From contig JABAKD010000016.1 of the NCBI GenBank assembly GCA_012845835.1, positions 12,165,007 through 12,229,006 of the forward strand: DNA of 64,000 nt, written 5' to 3'. Within the stretch, counting starts at the first letter, position 1. Every line of letters begins with the position of its first letter. Source of the stretch: Undaria pinnatifida (lineage: Eukaryota; Sar; Phaeophyceae; Laminariales; Alariaceae). Made by a program: the position numbers and the translations under genes. The notes beneath the pieces are model-generated. The model did not search any database and was not told the DNA's origin. It saw only the letters and a program-made list of their open reading frames with translations. Shown piece by piece: positions 12,037 to 21,850 of the stretch.

Positions 12037-12037
<1 letters not shown>
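11231..12037. mobile_element. R4 element with ~40 bp terminal inverted repeats
   Basis: The left arm (about 11231-11275, ...gggaaacataaagctttag ctcaccaca) is inverted at 11993-12037 (tgtggtgagctaaagcttta ...). The interior has no coding capacity. A related interior is repeated just outside (12060-12190) and at 21600-21850. A 30-plus A run follows the right arm. Confidence 0.78.
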
Positions 12038-12059
<22 letters not shown>

Positions 12060-12068
<9 letters not shown>

Positions 12069-12190
12069 CAAAGTACACTTGAGCTGTGTGTGATGATGAT
12101 GAGATCGACCAAAAAGGAAGTTTTGATCAAAACTCAGCTTTGCAAGATGCGTGCGATACTTCGATCGCGCGTATCACGGGGTGTGCCACA
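12060..12190 (+). repeat. R4 interior-related copy
   Basis: Contains gtacacttgagctgtgtg, gagatcgacc, aactcagctttgcaag and cgatcgcgcgtatcacgggg, matching 11325-11415. Confidence 0.65.
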
Positions 12191-12209
12191 TGATGTCACG
12201 TCTAAACTC

Positions 12210-12440
12210 TTTTACTTCTGTACTGCCGTACGCGGTACATAAACGCGATACCAGCGTGTGCCACCACGGGCGCAAGTACAAGGACACTTATGTATTCACT
12301 GCCGTACGCTGTACAGAGACAACTATAATACCAGCATATACCAAACTGAACCAAAACACAAGGACTTTTTGGTGTTCACTGCTCTACAGCGTACAGAAAC
12401 AAACATAATACCAGTGTACCAGGTATCAGGTATGTAATAC
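12210..12440 (+). repeat. Three tandem ~85 bp units
   Basis: Each has cactgc.(c/t)tac.g.gtacag/ataa followed by ataccag.(g/a)t and caaggac words; identity decays between units. Confidence 0.7.
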
Positions 12441-12804
12441 CATTCTCGACGAAAATACATGGATTTTTTCGGTACTCGCGCATACTGGTGACACTAACAG
12501 TTGCGAAAAAAAGTCAATCACAGCTGCCGACGTAGTCAGTCAACTACGTATTAATAACAAAAGATCTTGCCGACAAACGCCCGCAATAAAGAAACCACCA
12601 AATCTCCGCGTTAATACATGAACGGTCCTTATATTTACGTCCAATGTGGCGACTATCGGTCTATCTTCAATTCCAACAAATGTGTTCCCGAACCGGAGGC
12701 GCATGTGCAGTCCTTTGGGTCTTCAGAGCGAAAATTTGCGAAAAAATGAACAGCCGTTTACGGGTCGTGACCCGGCCCGCAGGTCGGATGAGGAGCGTTT
12801 CAAT

Positions 12805-12925
12805 AACTCGTGGGTGGAGTCGGGTCGGATCGGGTCGGATCGGGTCGGGTCGGGTCGGGTCAGCCCAGGAGGCTTTCAAATCTCACGGGTTGGGTCGGGT
12901 CACCCCCGATCCGACCAGTGAGAAG
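12805..12925. repeat. GGGTC pentamer array
   Basis: Plus-strand GGGTC(A/G)G runs interrupted by caaatctcacgggt. Same family as 17640-17795, 18040-18230, 46805-47080 and 47395-47530. Confidence 0.85.
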
Positions 12926-13395
12926 TGGCCCGACTCATGAAAAGCTCTGAAAAAAAGACGAACACAGCAAGTGTTTTAGACGACATAACGAATACCTGGT
13001 AGGTGGTACCCCACGAATGTTGCCCGACCGAAAGAGATGATGGATACAATGGAGGTCAGGCACTTGGTAGTGTTTTTATGTGGATGCTAGCGGTTAAAGG
13101 TTCTATTGTTTCTGAACGTACTTCATGTCACATCAGGAATTACAACACAGCAGTAGTGCTTTCGCGCACGGAAACCCGTCTTTAAGGGGAACAAACATCT
13201 GACGGCTGTGCAAGTTTTTCAGCTGATAAGTTGTGGGGAGGGGAACCATTTCTGGGAGGAACGGTTGGTGGAGTCATAGGAGACATACTACTGCTTTACG
13301 CAAGGGTGTTCGCTCTACATCGGAACGGCATCTGCGCCACATTATCAGGGAGTAAAAAAAAAAAAAAAAAATGGCGTTACCGGAGGGGGGGGGGG

Positions 13396-13485
13396 TTAAC
13401 TCCTTCTCTATTGGAAACCCTTTTTTGGGACAAAAAAAACACTTCAAGGCAGTACAGGGAGGGGGTTCGGGGCTCTAAAGGGGTT
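13396..13485 (+). mobile_element. R2 element
   Basis: TTAA 13396-13399 is followed by ctccttctctattggaaacc and the R2 end ggctctaaagggg. The right-hand TTAA is not conserved. Confidence 0.65.
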
Positions 13486-13914
13486 TTTACGTCCCCGTCA
13501 TAAGTTTGCGTGCTACCGCAGATTGGAGTGCGAGCCTACCCATAATACAGCAAATTTGAGAAATTGTGAACACACCGCACCCAAGAACCGCTACCGAAAA
13601 AAACGCGCGGTAGGGGATGGACCGTCGTCATCCCCTTGCGAGAAAACATTGAAAAACGAGGAATTTCCAACATGTACAGATGGATGCCTTTCTCTTTAGG
13701 AGCTCTTGTCAGACCTTCGATAATCGAATTTTTCCCGAGCAGCTCGAATGTATGTGAGAACCGTTCGCGGACCGGGACCGTTACCGGTACCACCCCCCCC
13801 TGTGAATAACTCCCGGTTGGATAGCGTGACACAACACAACAAACGGGATCTCACGGACGACGCCCATCAAGACAACGCACACGGCAGCACCACTTAGATA
13901 ATTATACTAACGTT

Positions 13915-14110
13915 GTCGTGGTCCCCGCGTTAGTGCGGTACCCTAGATAGTGCGGGGTGCCGGTTTAGTGCGGTGGAAATCGATTTTAACGACTTCGCCC
14001 GACAGAGTGCCTTCGTGTCAATAATATCCCGGGACAGTTGGGGGTGCCACTTCAGTGCGGGTATTGTCCTCTGGGAAGGCACAGCACGAATGAGGGGCAA
14101 CGGCTGTACA
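13915..14110 (-). mobile_element. R5 element
   Basis: Starts gtcgtggtccccgcgttagt and carries the repeated words tagtgcggggtgcc and cagtgcgggtattgtcctct; it aligns in reverse to 38521-38689. Confidence 0.65.
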
Positions 14111-14639
14111 GGCGAAAAGTCGACTGAACTACCGGCGTGAAACGCAGGGCTGGATCTGTCCGCGCTGGGGCCAGCTACGACGGAGCTGGAGAATGGGCAT
14201 TGCCTCGACGGAGCCGGAGAATGGGCATTGCCTCAGGGAACCTGCCGTTTCGGATCCCCCCCCAGTTGTAATTTTGTCATCATGGAGCGCTCTCACTCCA
14301 CCAAAACCGACGAAACATGAACAGTGAACATCGGCGCCCTGGATACTTAACATATCATAGACACAATCCTCAACACTTCCCCTCGCTGGGGCCGTATCCG
14401 GAGCCGTAGGACATTAACTCTTTAACACAGAAATGCACCTTTTATCAGACACTAATCCCATGTAGCTTGTCCCCAAAAACGTGGGTTCAGTTCTAAAGGG
14501 GTTTCTATAATGCGTATAGTACTGGAAAAAATATCCCAACACTTGCTTCCATGTAGTTCGTCCCCAAAAACGTCGATAGAGTTTTGTACGAGTTAGCGGG
14601 ATGTTTCTGGCGGGGACCGCGCTGCTTGTTGTAGGCGAT

Positions 14640-15600
14640 GTGTTTGAGAAGTGCGAGACATTGTTATGGTGGGGCAGGTGAATAACACGGCGCTGACGGT
14701 GGGGACGGCCGCGAAAAAGCTGTCCACCGCGACGTGGTAGAACTGCGAGACAGCGATAGGTTTGGGCGGGGTGAACGGGACGGAGTCAACAGGAGGAACG
14801 CCGCCGAAGCTGTTCGCTCGGGACGTTGTTGGCGGGGGTCGCGCTGGATATGGGTGACGTGCGCGAAGGAGCGATACAGTTTGACGGGGTGGACGAGCGG
14901 AGGCTGACAAAGGAACGCCTGCCGCAGGCCTTCCTTAGTCAATTTCTCCGCATCCACCCCGCTCAAACGTACTGCTGTTTCGCGTTCCCGGTCGCCAGCT
15001 TCGCAGGCATGCCTTAGCCAACTTCGACATACCCACCCCGAACAAAGGCATCGTTGTGTTGTACCGTGCTTAACCCGCTCTATCCATAACAGCGCGGAAA
15101 GCGGTCAACGGCTTCGCGGGCGCCGCCCCTGTCAACTCATCCTCATCCATTCCGCCCAAAAGTATCGCTGTCGCGCATCCCAGTCCACCCATGCCACCCG
15201 TACCCAGCACGGTCCCCACAAGCACCATCCCGTCGCGGTCGCTAGGTTCCACACATCGGACAAATCAGATCAGATCTCCATTAACCATTGATGATCTGTG
15301 TCTCTCGCCGTAGATAAATCCCTTGTCAGTATGATCTGCAAGGCTTACAGGTCATGTTGCCGTGTTTTGACCCGGAATATCTGAACGATCTAGCATACGT
15401 TTTTTGGGATTTGTACAACACAAATCCTGCACAGCACAGCATACCATAACGGCAGATGTACTATGACCTAGATAATCTAGATCGTGATCTGTTAGATGTA
15501 TGCTTAGCTTCGCGGGCGTTCCTCTGCCCTGTCATTCACTCGCCCCGCCGAAAGGCTGTTTTCGCCCACGTCATCCATAACCCCGCCAGAAACGTTCCGT
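14640..15600. repeat. Diverged GC-rich ~75 bp repeats in both orientations
   Basis: Related blocks at about 14740-14815, 14865-14935, 15105-15180 (inverted) and 15500-15585 (inverted) share a gacagcgata..tttgggcgg start and a gaacgcc.gc.gaag end. Confidence 0.55.
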
Positions 15601-15897
15601 CAAGGCCCTAAACTTCGGGTAGATGCCCCCAGCAGAGCAGGCGTGACGGCCCCAGCGTGGGCAGCAAGCGTGATCCCACTCTGTTTCCTAGTAGTCAGTC
15701 CCCAAAAAGGTTGCTTCAGTTCTAAAGGAGGCTAAGCGATTGGCTTATGACAGTGAGCATCCTTTTCACCTGTCTTCACTCTTCATGTGCTTTGGCGGAG
15801 CGAGCGCTCTAACACCACAAAAAATGGGGGGGGGGGTGATGCGAATGCCAGCTTTCCTGACCCACAATGCCAACCCATATGTACGAAGTCATTTCGT

Positions 15898-16029
15898 AAC
15901 GTCCACGGTGCGTCCACCCCCTAGCGGGCCTTTTCCGGCTTCCCACGATCCACGAGGGGATATACGTCCACGGTGCGTCCACCCCCTAGCGGGCCTTTTT
16001 CGGCTTCCCGCGATCCACGAGGGGATTTT
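15898..16029 (+). repeat. 65-bp tandem duplication
   Basis: gtccacggtgcgtccacccc ... gatccacgaggggat occurs twice in a row with few differences; a third weak copy is near 16095-16155. Confidence 0.9.
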
Positions 16030-16785
16030 GTCTTCTCTACCAGAGCCCCTGAACCAACTCGCCCATTGATCTCATAGGAAACCTTTTTCTGACATCCACC
16101 CCATGGTGAGTGGCGAGCTTTGAGTACTCCCCAAGATCCACGAGGAGGCGTTTTCTCATCGTGTTCGGCTTCGGGGCGTCCTGTCTGTCCCTTGCCAGCG
16201 GAACTTTTACCGAGATGGACCTCGCCCTCGCCCCCCTGACCCTGCTGTTTCCTCTCCTGTTTGTTAGAGCGTCACACAGCCTTCACCATTTTTCGAGGCT
16301 TTGTTTGACGCCAGATAGTCTCAGGATAGATTGAGCACTGCTGTTGACATGCTGACATACAGATCAGAAAAAGAAAAGGCGAGAGAGAGGAGCGACCTCG
16401 CTACCTCTCCACCTCGGCAAGGTATCTACCAACCTTGGGCACAACGATCCGTGGAGAGCAAAGCCCCACGGCGGAAACCTTCACCCCGTGGGGGGCACAC
16501 GACGTCCCACGAGGGGAGGACAAGCGGAGCGCTCTTCGAGAAGCGCTGAAGCGTTGAGAAGAGATTTCCTACATACGAGGAAGCACGTTGGCTCAGGGGA
16601 CCCGGCAATCACAATTTTACTAAGAAGTGTTGGTACGACATGATACCATAGCAGTAGGTCGTTTTTCGATCGCCCAGCCCACGCTTCTTCACTGAACCTG
16701 GTGACATGCCAATTGCGATGGCGGATCAAATCGCGTGGGATCAGGGTGTGTTGTTGGTCCCCGCCGGTGGCCAAATCATAACCAG

Positions 16786-16973
16786 TAGTCGTGGCAGTCC
16801 CTCGGTGGTGCTGTGCCATGCCAGATGACGAATACCCGCACTAAAGTGGGACCCCGAACTATACCAGGATAGTGCGGTATTGGTACTCATCAGGACGAGG
16901 TGGTGACACGCGATTTTCACCGCACTACACTGGGACCCCGCAATAATGTATCGCACTAACGCGGGATCACCAT
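16786..16973 (+). mobile_element. R5 element
   Basis: Begins agtcgtggcagtccctcggt and ends cgcactaacgcgggatcac, with ccgcactaaagtgggacccc inside, matching 38521-38689. Confidence 0.75.
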
Positions 16974-16984
16974 CGTACCGGTAT

Positions 16985-17310
16985 TCAGGGACAGTCTGGA
17001 GGGCTCAGGTCCCAGGTCCGGTTGGGACGAGGCCCGGGGATCCGGATGGGATCATCAGGGTTCCAATTGGGAGCAGGGTCGGATTTTATTTTTTTAAACG
17101 CCGACCTGTGCATTTCTCTGACAGGCATGTGGCTACACATATTCCTTGTCTGGCACAATTATCTGCAGTAACGAGGCCTGCCAACAGTCCAGACTCTCTA
17201 GTCCAACATCTGGCATACTTGTTCTCAGTTTTTTTCCTGTTCTGTAGCAGTTTTAGTGGACAAACCTTGTTCTGTAGCAGTTTTAGTGGAAACTCCGATT
17301 TAGCTGGATG
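16985..17310 (+). repeat. Dispersed repeat with 30-bp tandem duplication
   Basis: ttctgtagcagttttagtgg a occurs twice (17239-17290). The block ctggagggctcagg...ggatcagggt.cca also appears at 21120-21200, and the ttttagtg(t) motif at 20930-21040. Confidence 0.6.
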
Positions 17311-17639
17311 CCATCGGAACCTCATCTGTGATGCACGCAAGATGTGAATCATGACCACGGGGACAATTAGGAGCCATCCCCGGGTTTCAGTCATTTCATT
17401 TGCTTACCAAGGTGTGCCTCGATTCATTTGCGCCGAATTTTGTTTTCTTAATCTGTGACCCTATAATTTGTACTCATCGCGTGCTCGCGCGCAGGAGATA
17501 AAGAATGAGTGCTGTTGAACGACAGGCACTGGGGGTGCTGTAAAAAGCAGTACGAACCCGGTATGTACAGCAGTGGGTGCACGCTGTCGCTGTCGCTGTG
17601 TAGAAAGTACAAAACAACCAGGGTTATTCACGGATCAGG

Positions 17640-17795
17640 AGGTTTCCAAATATCGCAGGTCGGGTCGGGTCACGCGGGTCACCGGACCCGTCATGTTTGG
17701 AAACCTCCTGACCAGACCCAACCCGTCAGATTTCGAACAGTTCCTGACCCCACCCGACTCGCCTCTCGAGATTGTGGAAACCTTCTGACCCGACC
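17640..17795. repeat. GGGTC/GACCC array
   Basis: Plus GGGTCGGGTCAC words switch to GACCC words within 60 bp, joined by a ggaaacctcctgacc linker, so the block can fold on itself. Confidence 0.8.
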
Positions 17796-17904
17796 CTCGG
17801 GACTGGTCATGAACCGTGTCAACCCCTGGGAAAAATGAGTGAACCCAACCTTTTCTTGGGATCCAGCTACAGCCATCGAAAAGACGAGAAAGGCGGCAAT
17901 AACA

Positions 17905-17955
17905 CGCACGCGCACCCACCCACCTACCCACCCACCTACCCACCCACCGTGCTGC
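17905..17955 (+). repeat. (CCCACCTA/CCCA)n tract
   Basis: Short run of cacccaccta words, complementary in style to the GGGT array at 7200-7422. Confidence 0.85.
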
Positions 17956-18039
17956 ACAACGTACCCCGTTTTACGACTGCTGTGTACGAGTGTGTATCCT
18001 CCAGATGCCAACTCCTTGTAGACAAAATCCAAGGGATTT

Positions 18040-18230
18040 TCATGGTTCAGGAGGTTTCCAAATACCGCGGGGCGGGTGGGGTCATGGGTCAGTGTGACCC
18101 GACCCGATCCGATCCGGGGCATTTCACGCGTCAGAAGGTTTCCAAGTTGTCCCGACCCGGCCCGTGATATTTGGACGCTATTTGGAAGCCTCCTGACCCA
18201 ACTCAACCCGTCAGAATCCGAACAGTTATT
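18040..18230. repeat. GGGTC/GACCC array
   Basis: Holds gaccc and gatccg runs with the linker ca..aggtttccaa repeated in both orientations. Confidence 0.8.
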
Positions 18231-18594
18231 GCCCATTCATTGCTCATGAATTTATCAGAAGATGTCGTAGGTAACGCAACTTGCTCAGGAGCCACAAGAC
18301 AGGAGACAGGAGTCCTCGTGAGTCGCGAAAATAACGTATTTCTACTGCTGTTGTATGTGTGTAGAAGAGCGAACACTTTTTCTCACAATGGCAAGACGGT
18401 ATGATTCATCCACAATGGCGGAACTTGCTAGTACTATTCGTACAGTAGGCATCTGCCCTTGCTTGCTCGCTGTGGTCTGGTGGTAAGTACCTGGTTTTAC
18501 ATGTATAGTTGCTGCCCCCAGCGCTGGTTCGGTGATGTTAGGTCTGCTTTGTTGCGGGCTGGCTGTTTTGGCTTAGTTTTTGTTTTTGTCTTGC

Positions 18595-18790
18595 CGTGTT
18601 GTCTCACCAATATTTTTGTTTTCCTGGGTACCTCTTTCCCCCCCCTGCGTTCCTTTGCTCACTTCCTTTCCATTTTTCATTCTTGTATTTTTCTTAATTC
18701 TGATTGTTCTTTTCTTTCCTGCTTGCAAGTAGTCTGGTGCGCTGGCATGCTTACATCCCGCCTTCGTATTCATTGCGTCTGGCATTGCAT
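18595..18790 (-). repeat. Inverted copy of the repeat at 19668-19866
   Basis: Minus-strand reading shows atgccagacgcaa, cttgcaagcaggaaag and ggtacccaggaaaa; the plus-strand copy has atgccaaacgcaa, cttgattgcaggaag and ggtacccaggaaaa. Confidence 0.65.
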
Positions 18791-18885
18791 GCAAAAAAAT
18801 CTGGCTGTGTTTGCGAATGTGTCACCACAGCGCCCGTCTCTCCAAGAGGAGCCCCCCGCCCTGACACAAGCTGCACTACAATTAG

Positions 18886-19458
18886 ATGGGTGCAAAAACC
18901 AGTTTAATGTCAAGAACACACACGTATGGCACAGCAGTGGAGATTCCAACAGCAGTGCCGGTATCTCCAGCCCCACATAACGGCAATATTCAGGGCACCG
19001 GCACTATTTGGAATAGGGTGCCAAGCGATTTGACCGGCACCATAGCAAGCAGTCGCACTATTCAACCACTATCCAACAGGCACTGTTGGGGTCCCCCCAC
19101 CGTTGCAATCGAGTTCATGTGGCTTGTTTCGTGGACAATGCAGTTCTTCGTTCTCATCGGCTCGTGGAACTGGTGGCTGGTTGTCAATCACGCAAGATAC
19201 CACGCCACGACCGATGGCGGGGGGTTGGTTGAGAGCCATGGGTCAAAGTGGTTGAATACAGGCCCGCGTGGCAACGGCGGTTTTTGTCCGGCTACTGAGC
19301 TGATTTTGGTCGAGACCAAGCTTATATCTGTTTCTGTTGGGGGAAGCTTGGGCTACATAGAAGTGGACTACGGAGGGGCGGCCAGTCCACGATCATGCCT
19401 GTTCTATGTCACAGGGTGGCGTCACTTCTGGGATCGTTCCTATCTCTGTTCCGGATAA
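18886..19458 (+). other. Open frame of 190 codons, unassigned
   Basis: Open from an alternative start to TAA with Trp-rich stretches (WLVSWTMQFFVLIGSWNWWL). It lies between two inverted ~200 bp repeat copies (18595-18790 and 19668-19866), so it might be inside a composite mobile element. No known domain is seen and the codon pattern is not convincing. Confidence 0.15.
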
Positions 19459-19667
19459 TCCCATGGCATGTAGGCAGAGACAGGGCTGAGCTGATGCTGT
19501 ACGATTATTTCATAAAAATGTGCTGCAATTGTACACTTAATGTATACTCTATCTTATAGTTTGTGAGCACAGAGCTCGTCGCTCTAGAGAATTACAAGCT
19601 CATCAGAGAGACGAGCTCTGTGGCCATAAAACCGTAAGACAGACATACACATCGCAAATACGTTAAT

Positions 19668-19866
19668 ATGATTGGCCACGCCATGCCAAACGCAACGAAT
19701 ACGAGCAGCGAGGGAGGGACACAAGACACAAGCAAGAACAGCACACCAAACAACTTGATTGCAGGAAGAAAGGAAACAACAATAAGCAAGAAGAAAAAAC
19801 TAGAAGGAAAAAAATGGAACGAAAGAGAGAACGCGGAACGCAGGGGGTACCCAGGAAAAGCAAAAC
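19668..19866 (+). repeat. Partner of the inverted repeat at 18595-18790
   Basis: See the partner entry; about 870 bp separate the two copies. Confidence 0.65.
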
Positions 19867-19887
19867 ATGAGTGAAGCATTTGTATAT

Positions 19888-20214
19888 TCTTTTTTTCTTC
19901 ATCCCATTTATCATCCTCGCACACTCTCGCGCTCCCTCCCAGTAGCAACTCAGATCATCCGGGGTTACATAGCGTCCCTCCCCATCACGGTACGTGCCTT
20001 CATTTTCATCGCTAGAAGAATTCAGCATTTTCTTCCCTCGTCGACTCGCGTCGAATTGTGCCTACCCACGCTGCTAGGCGCTCTCAAGAGCTGGGTTTTT
20101 TTTCTTCAAATGAATTCAAAATCTCACCATCAAGAATCGAACTCAAGGACCGACGCTATTGATATTGGTTTCGAGGGTAACGTTTTCGAGGGTAACCACT
20201 AGACCACAGGGGCG
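19888..20214 (-). mobile_element. SINE-like element, copy B
   Basis: Minus strand: a head with an A-box-like TGGTCTAGTGG (20196-20206) and a B-box-like AGTTCGATTCT (20133-20143), with a small internal duplication of ttaccctcgaaa. The body has ctcttgaga and gatgaaaatgaaggca; the end is gatgataaatgggatgaaga plus an A-rich tail. The order of parts matches 60432-60777. Confidence 0.65.
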
Positions 20215-20469
20215 ACCTGCGTCAAGACCAAAACGAGAACTAAGCAAGTAGTCAACCAGACAACCAGGCGGAGCAGGAGTAGCATGCTGAGATATTATAC
20301 TGATATGCTGATACACCCTCCACGTTGGTTTGTTTTCGGTGGTGGGTGTGTCCCGGCCAACTATCCACCTAAGCATCGTCGCGCCGCCAAACGCTCGGTG
20401 TTCAGTATTCACCACTCAGCGTGAAATGTTACTACTTCATCACGTGACCACACATCAATAAATGTGTGT

Positions 20470-20600
20470 GTTGCCTTCACACTAAACCGTCCTTTCTTTC
20501 TTTCTACTGTACCCAGTGTACCCAACGACATCAGTACACCCGGAGTCCCAGAGTCCGTGCTGACCAATGCAACTGAAAAAGATGAAGTACGAACATGAAG
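20470..20600 (-). repeat. Repeat shared with 45860-45930
   Basis: Minus strand contains cagcacggactctggga and tactgatgtcgttgggta, both present on the plus strand near 45870-45910. Confidence 0.65.
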
Positions 20601-21419
20601 TCATTTGTTCAGATACACAATCGGCGTAAAATTGATGAACTTTTGGTGGCCCTATGCGTACACGACCCCATGACGCACGACACTCGAACCTGGCGTTCTT
20701 CACCCAACTCTACAGGCGAGGCAACAGGCAACAGGCAACAGGATTCAACGAGGACAAGTACTAACATGCTGGTGTACAAAAGGAACATGAGGGCGAGGCA
20801 ACGCCACGGCCGTATGCCATCATACGACACATCGAGTGGGGTAGGGTGGGGTGTGGCAGCGCAAGCATTGCCTTTGTAAACACGAGTGGGAGACCACAGG
20901 TGAAAAAACATCAACCTTCGTATAGTTTTAGCGTTGTTCCCGATTTGATGTGGCTTTAGTGTTGTTCCCGCTTTAATCTCTAATGTGATTTTAGTGTTCC
21001 CGTTTGGGATGTGGCCTTTCTGGTGGAAACCCCGATTTTGGTCGTTTTGGAGGATCAGGTATGAAGTGCCGAGTGGCACCAGGGCGGTTCGTGGAGGCTG
21101 CCAGCGGCAAATTATAACACCCAGAGTCAGCTTGGAGGGCTCAGGCCGGGGTCGGATTAGGTCAGCGTGGGATCAGGGTGCCAAACGGGAGCTGGGTCTG
21201 TATAAGGGTTCCACCTGCGTAATATGAGATATGATACTCGTTTCTGCAAATCGTTTTTGACAGCGATGTCGGGGGCGGGGTTGAAGTGGAGTACGCACAG
21301 CAGTACAAGCATACATGGGAAACGGTTAAAAGGTAAGGTGACAGCTAGCTGTCGCTTCGTTCGACAAAGTATATGTGTGGAAGAACAAAAACAGACTAGA
21401 GCGTACCTCGTATGATGGA

Positions 21420-21465
21420 TGGCTGCTGCTATCATGGCCGCGCTGCTGCTGCTGCTGCTGAAAGC
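21420..21465. repeat. (CTG)n tract
   Basis: ggctgctgct...gctgctgctgctgctga, part of the frequent CAG/CTG runs in this window. Confidence 0.9.
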
Positions 21466-21599
21466 AAAATAAACAGGACGAGAAAACATAGCAGGTCCGC
21501 TACCGTACAAGTACCAGCAAATTAGTAGGACGAGTATGAAAAATAAACAACAGCAGCAGAGTCCAAGTACTAAATGTGATCGAAAATACACCACTGCAA

Positions 21600-21850
21600 C
21601 AACTGCTGTGAGATCGAGGATTTCTTCGTAACTCATCTTTGCACAAGTTGTGTGTCGTATGATATTCCGATCGCGTGTGTCACGGGGTGTGCACGGGTAT
21701 GTCCTCATGAAGGATATAGGGTCGGCTACTCTGCTCAGTGCTAGCTATGATACGAGTATACCAGGGTCAACACGGTGGTACAACGACGTCCGGTCTTCAA
21801 TGATTCAACTACTCTTCGCACGGAAACTATCAAACCCGTTTTGATGGGGA
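21600..21850 (+). repeat. R4-related fragment
   Basis: Shares ctgtgagatcga, aactcatctttgca, gttgtgtgt, cgatcgcgtgtgtcacgggg and gtcctcatgaaggatatagg with 11335-11430. Confidence 0.75.

Noticed and set aside
14593-15252. GC-rich ORFs in several frames
   Set aside because: The region is made of diverged ~75 bp repeats in both orientations, which explains the open frames.
20133-20206. Functional tRNA gene
   Set aside because: Box spacing is widened by a duplication, and the sequence continues into the SINE body; it is better explained as a SINE head.
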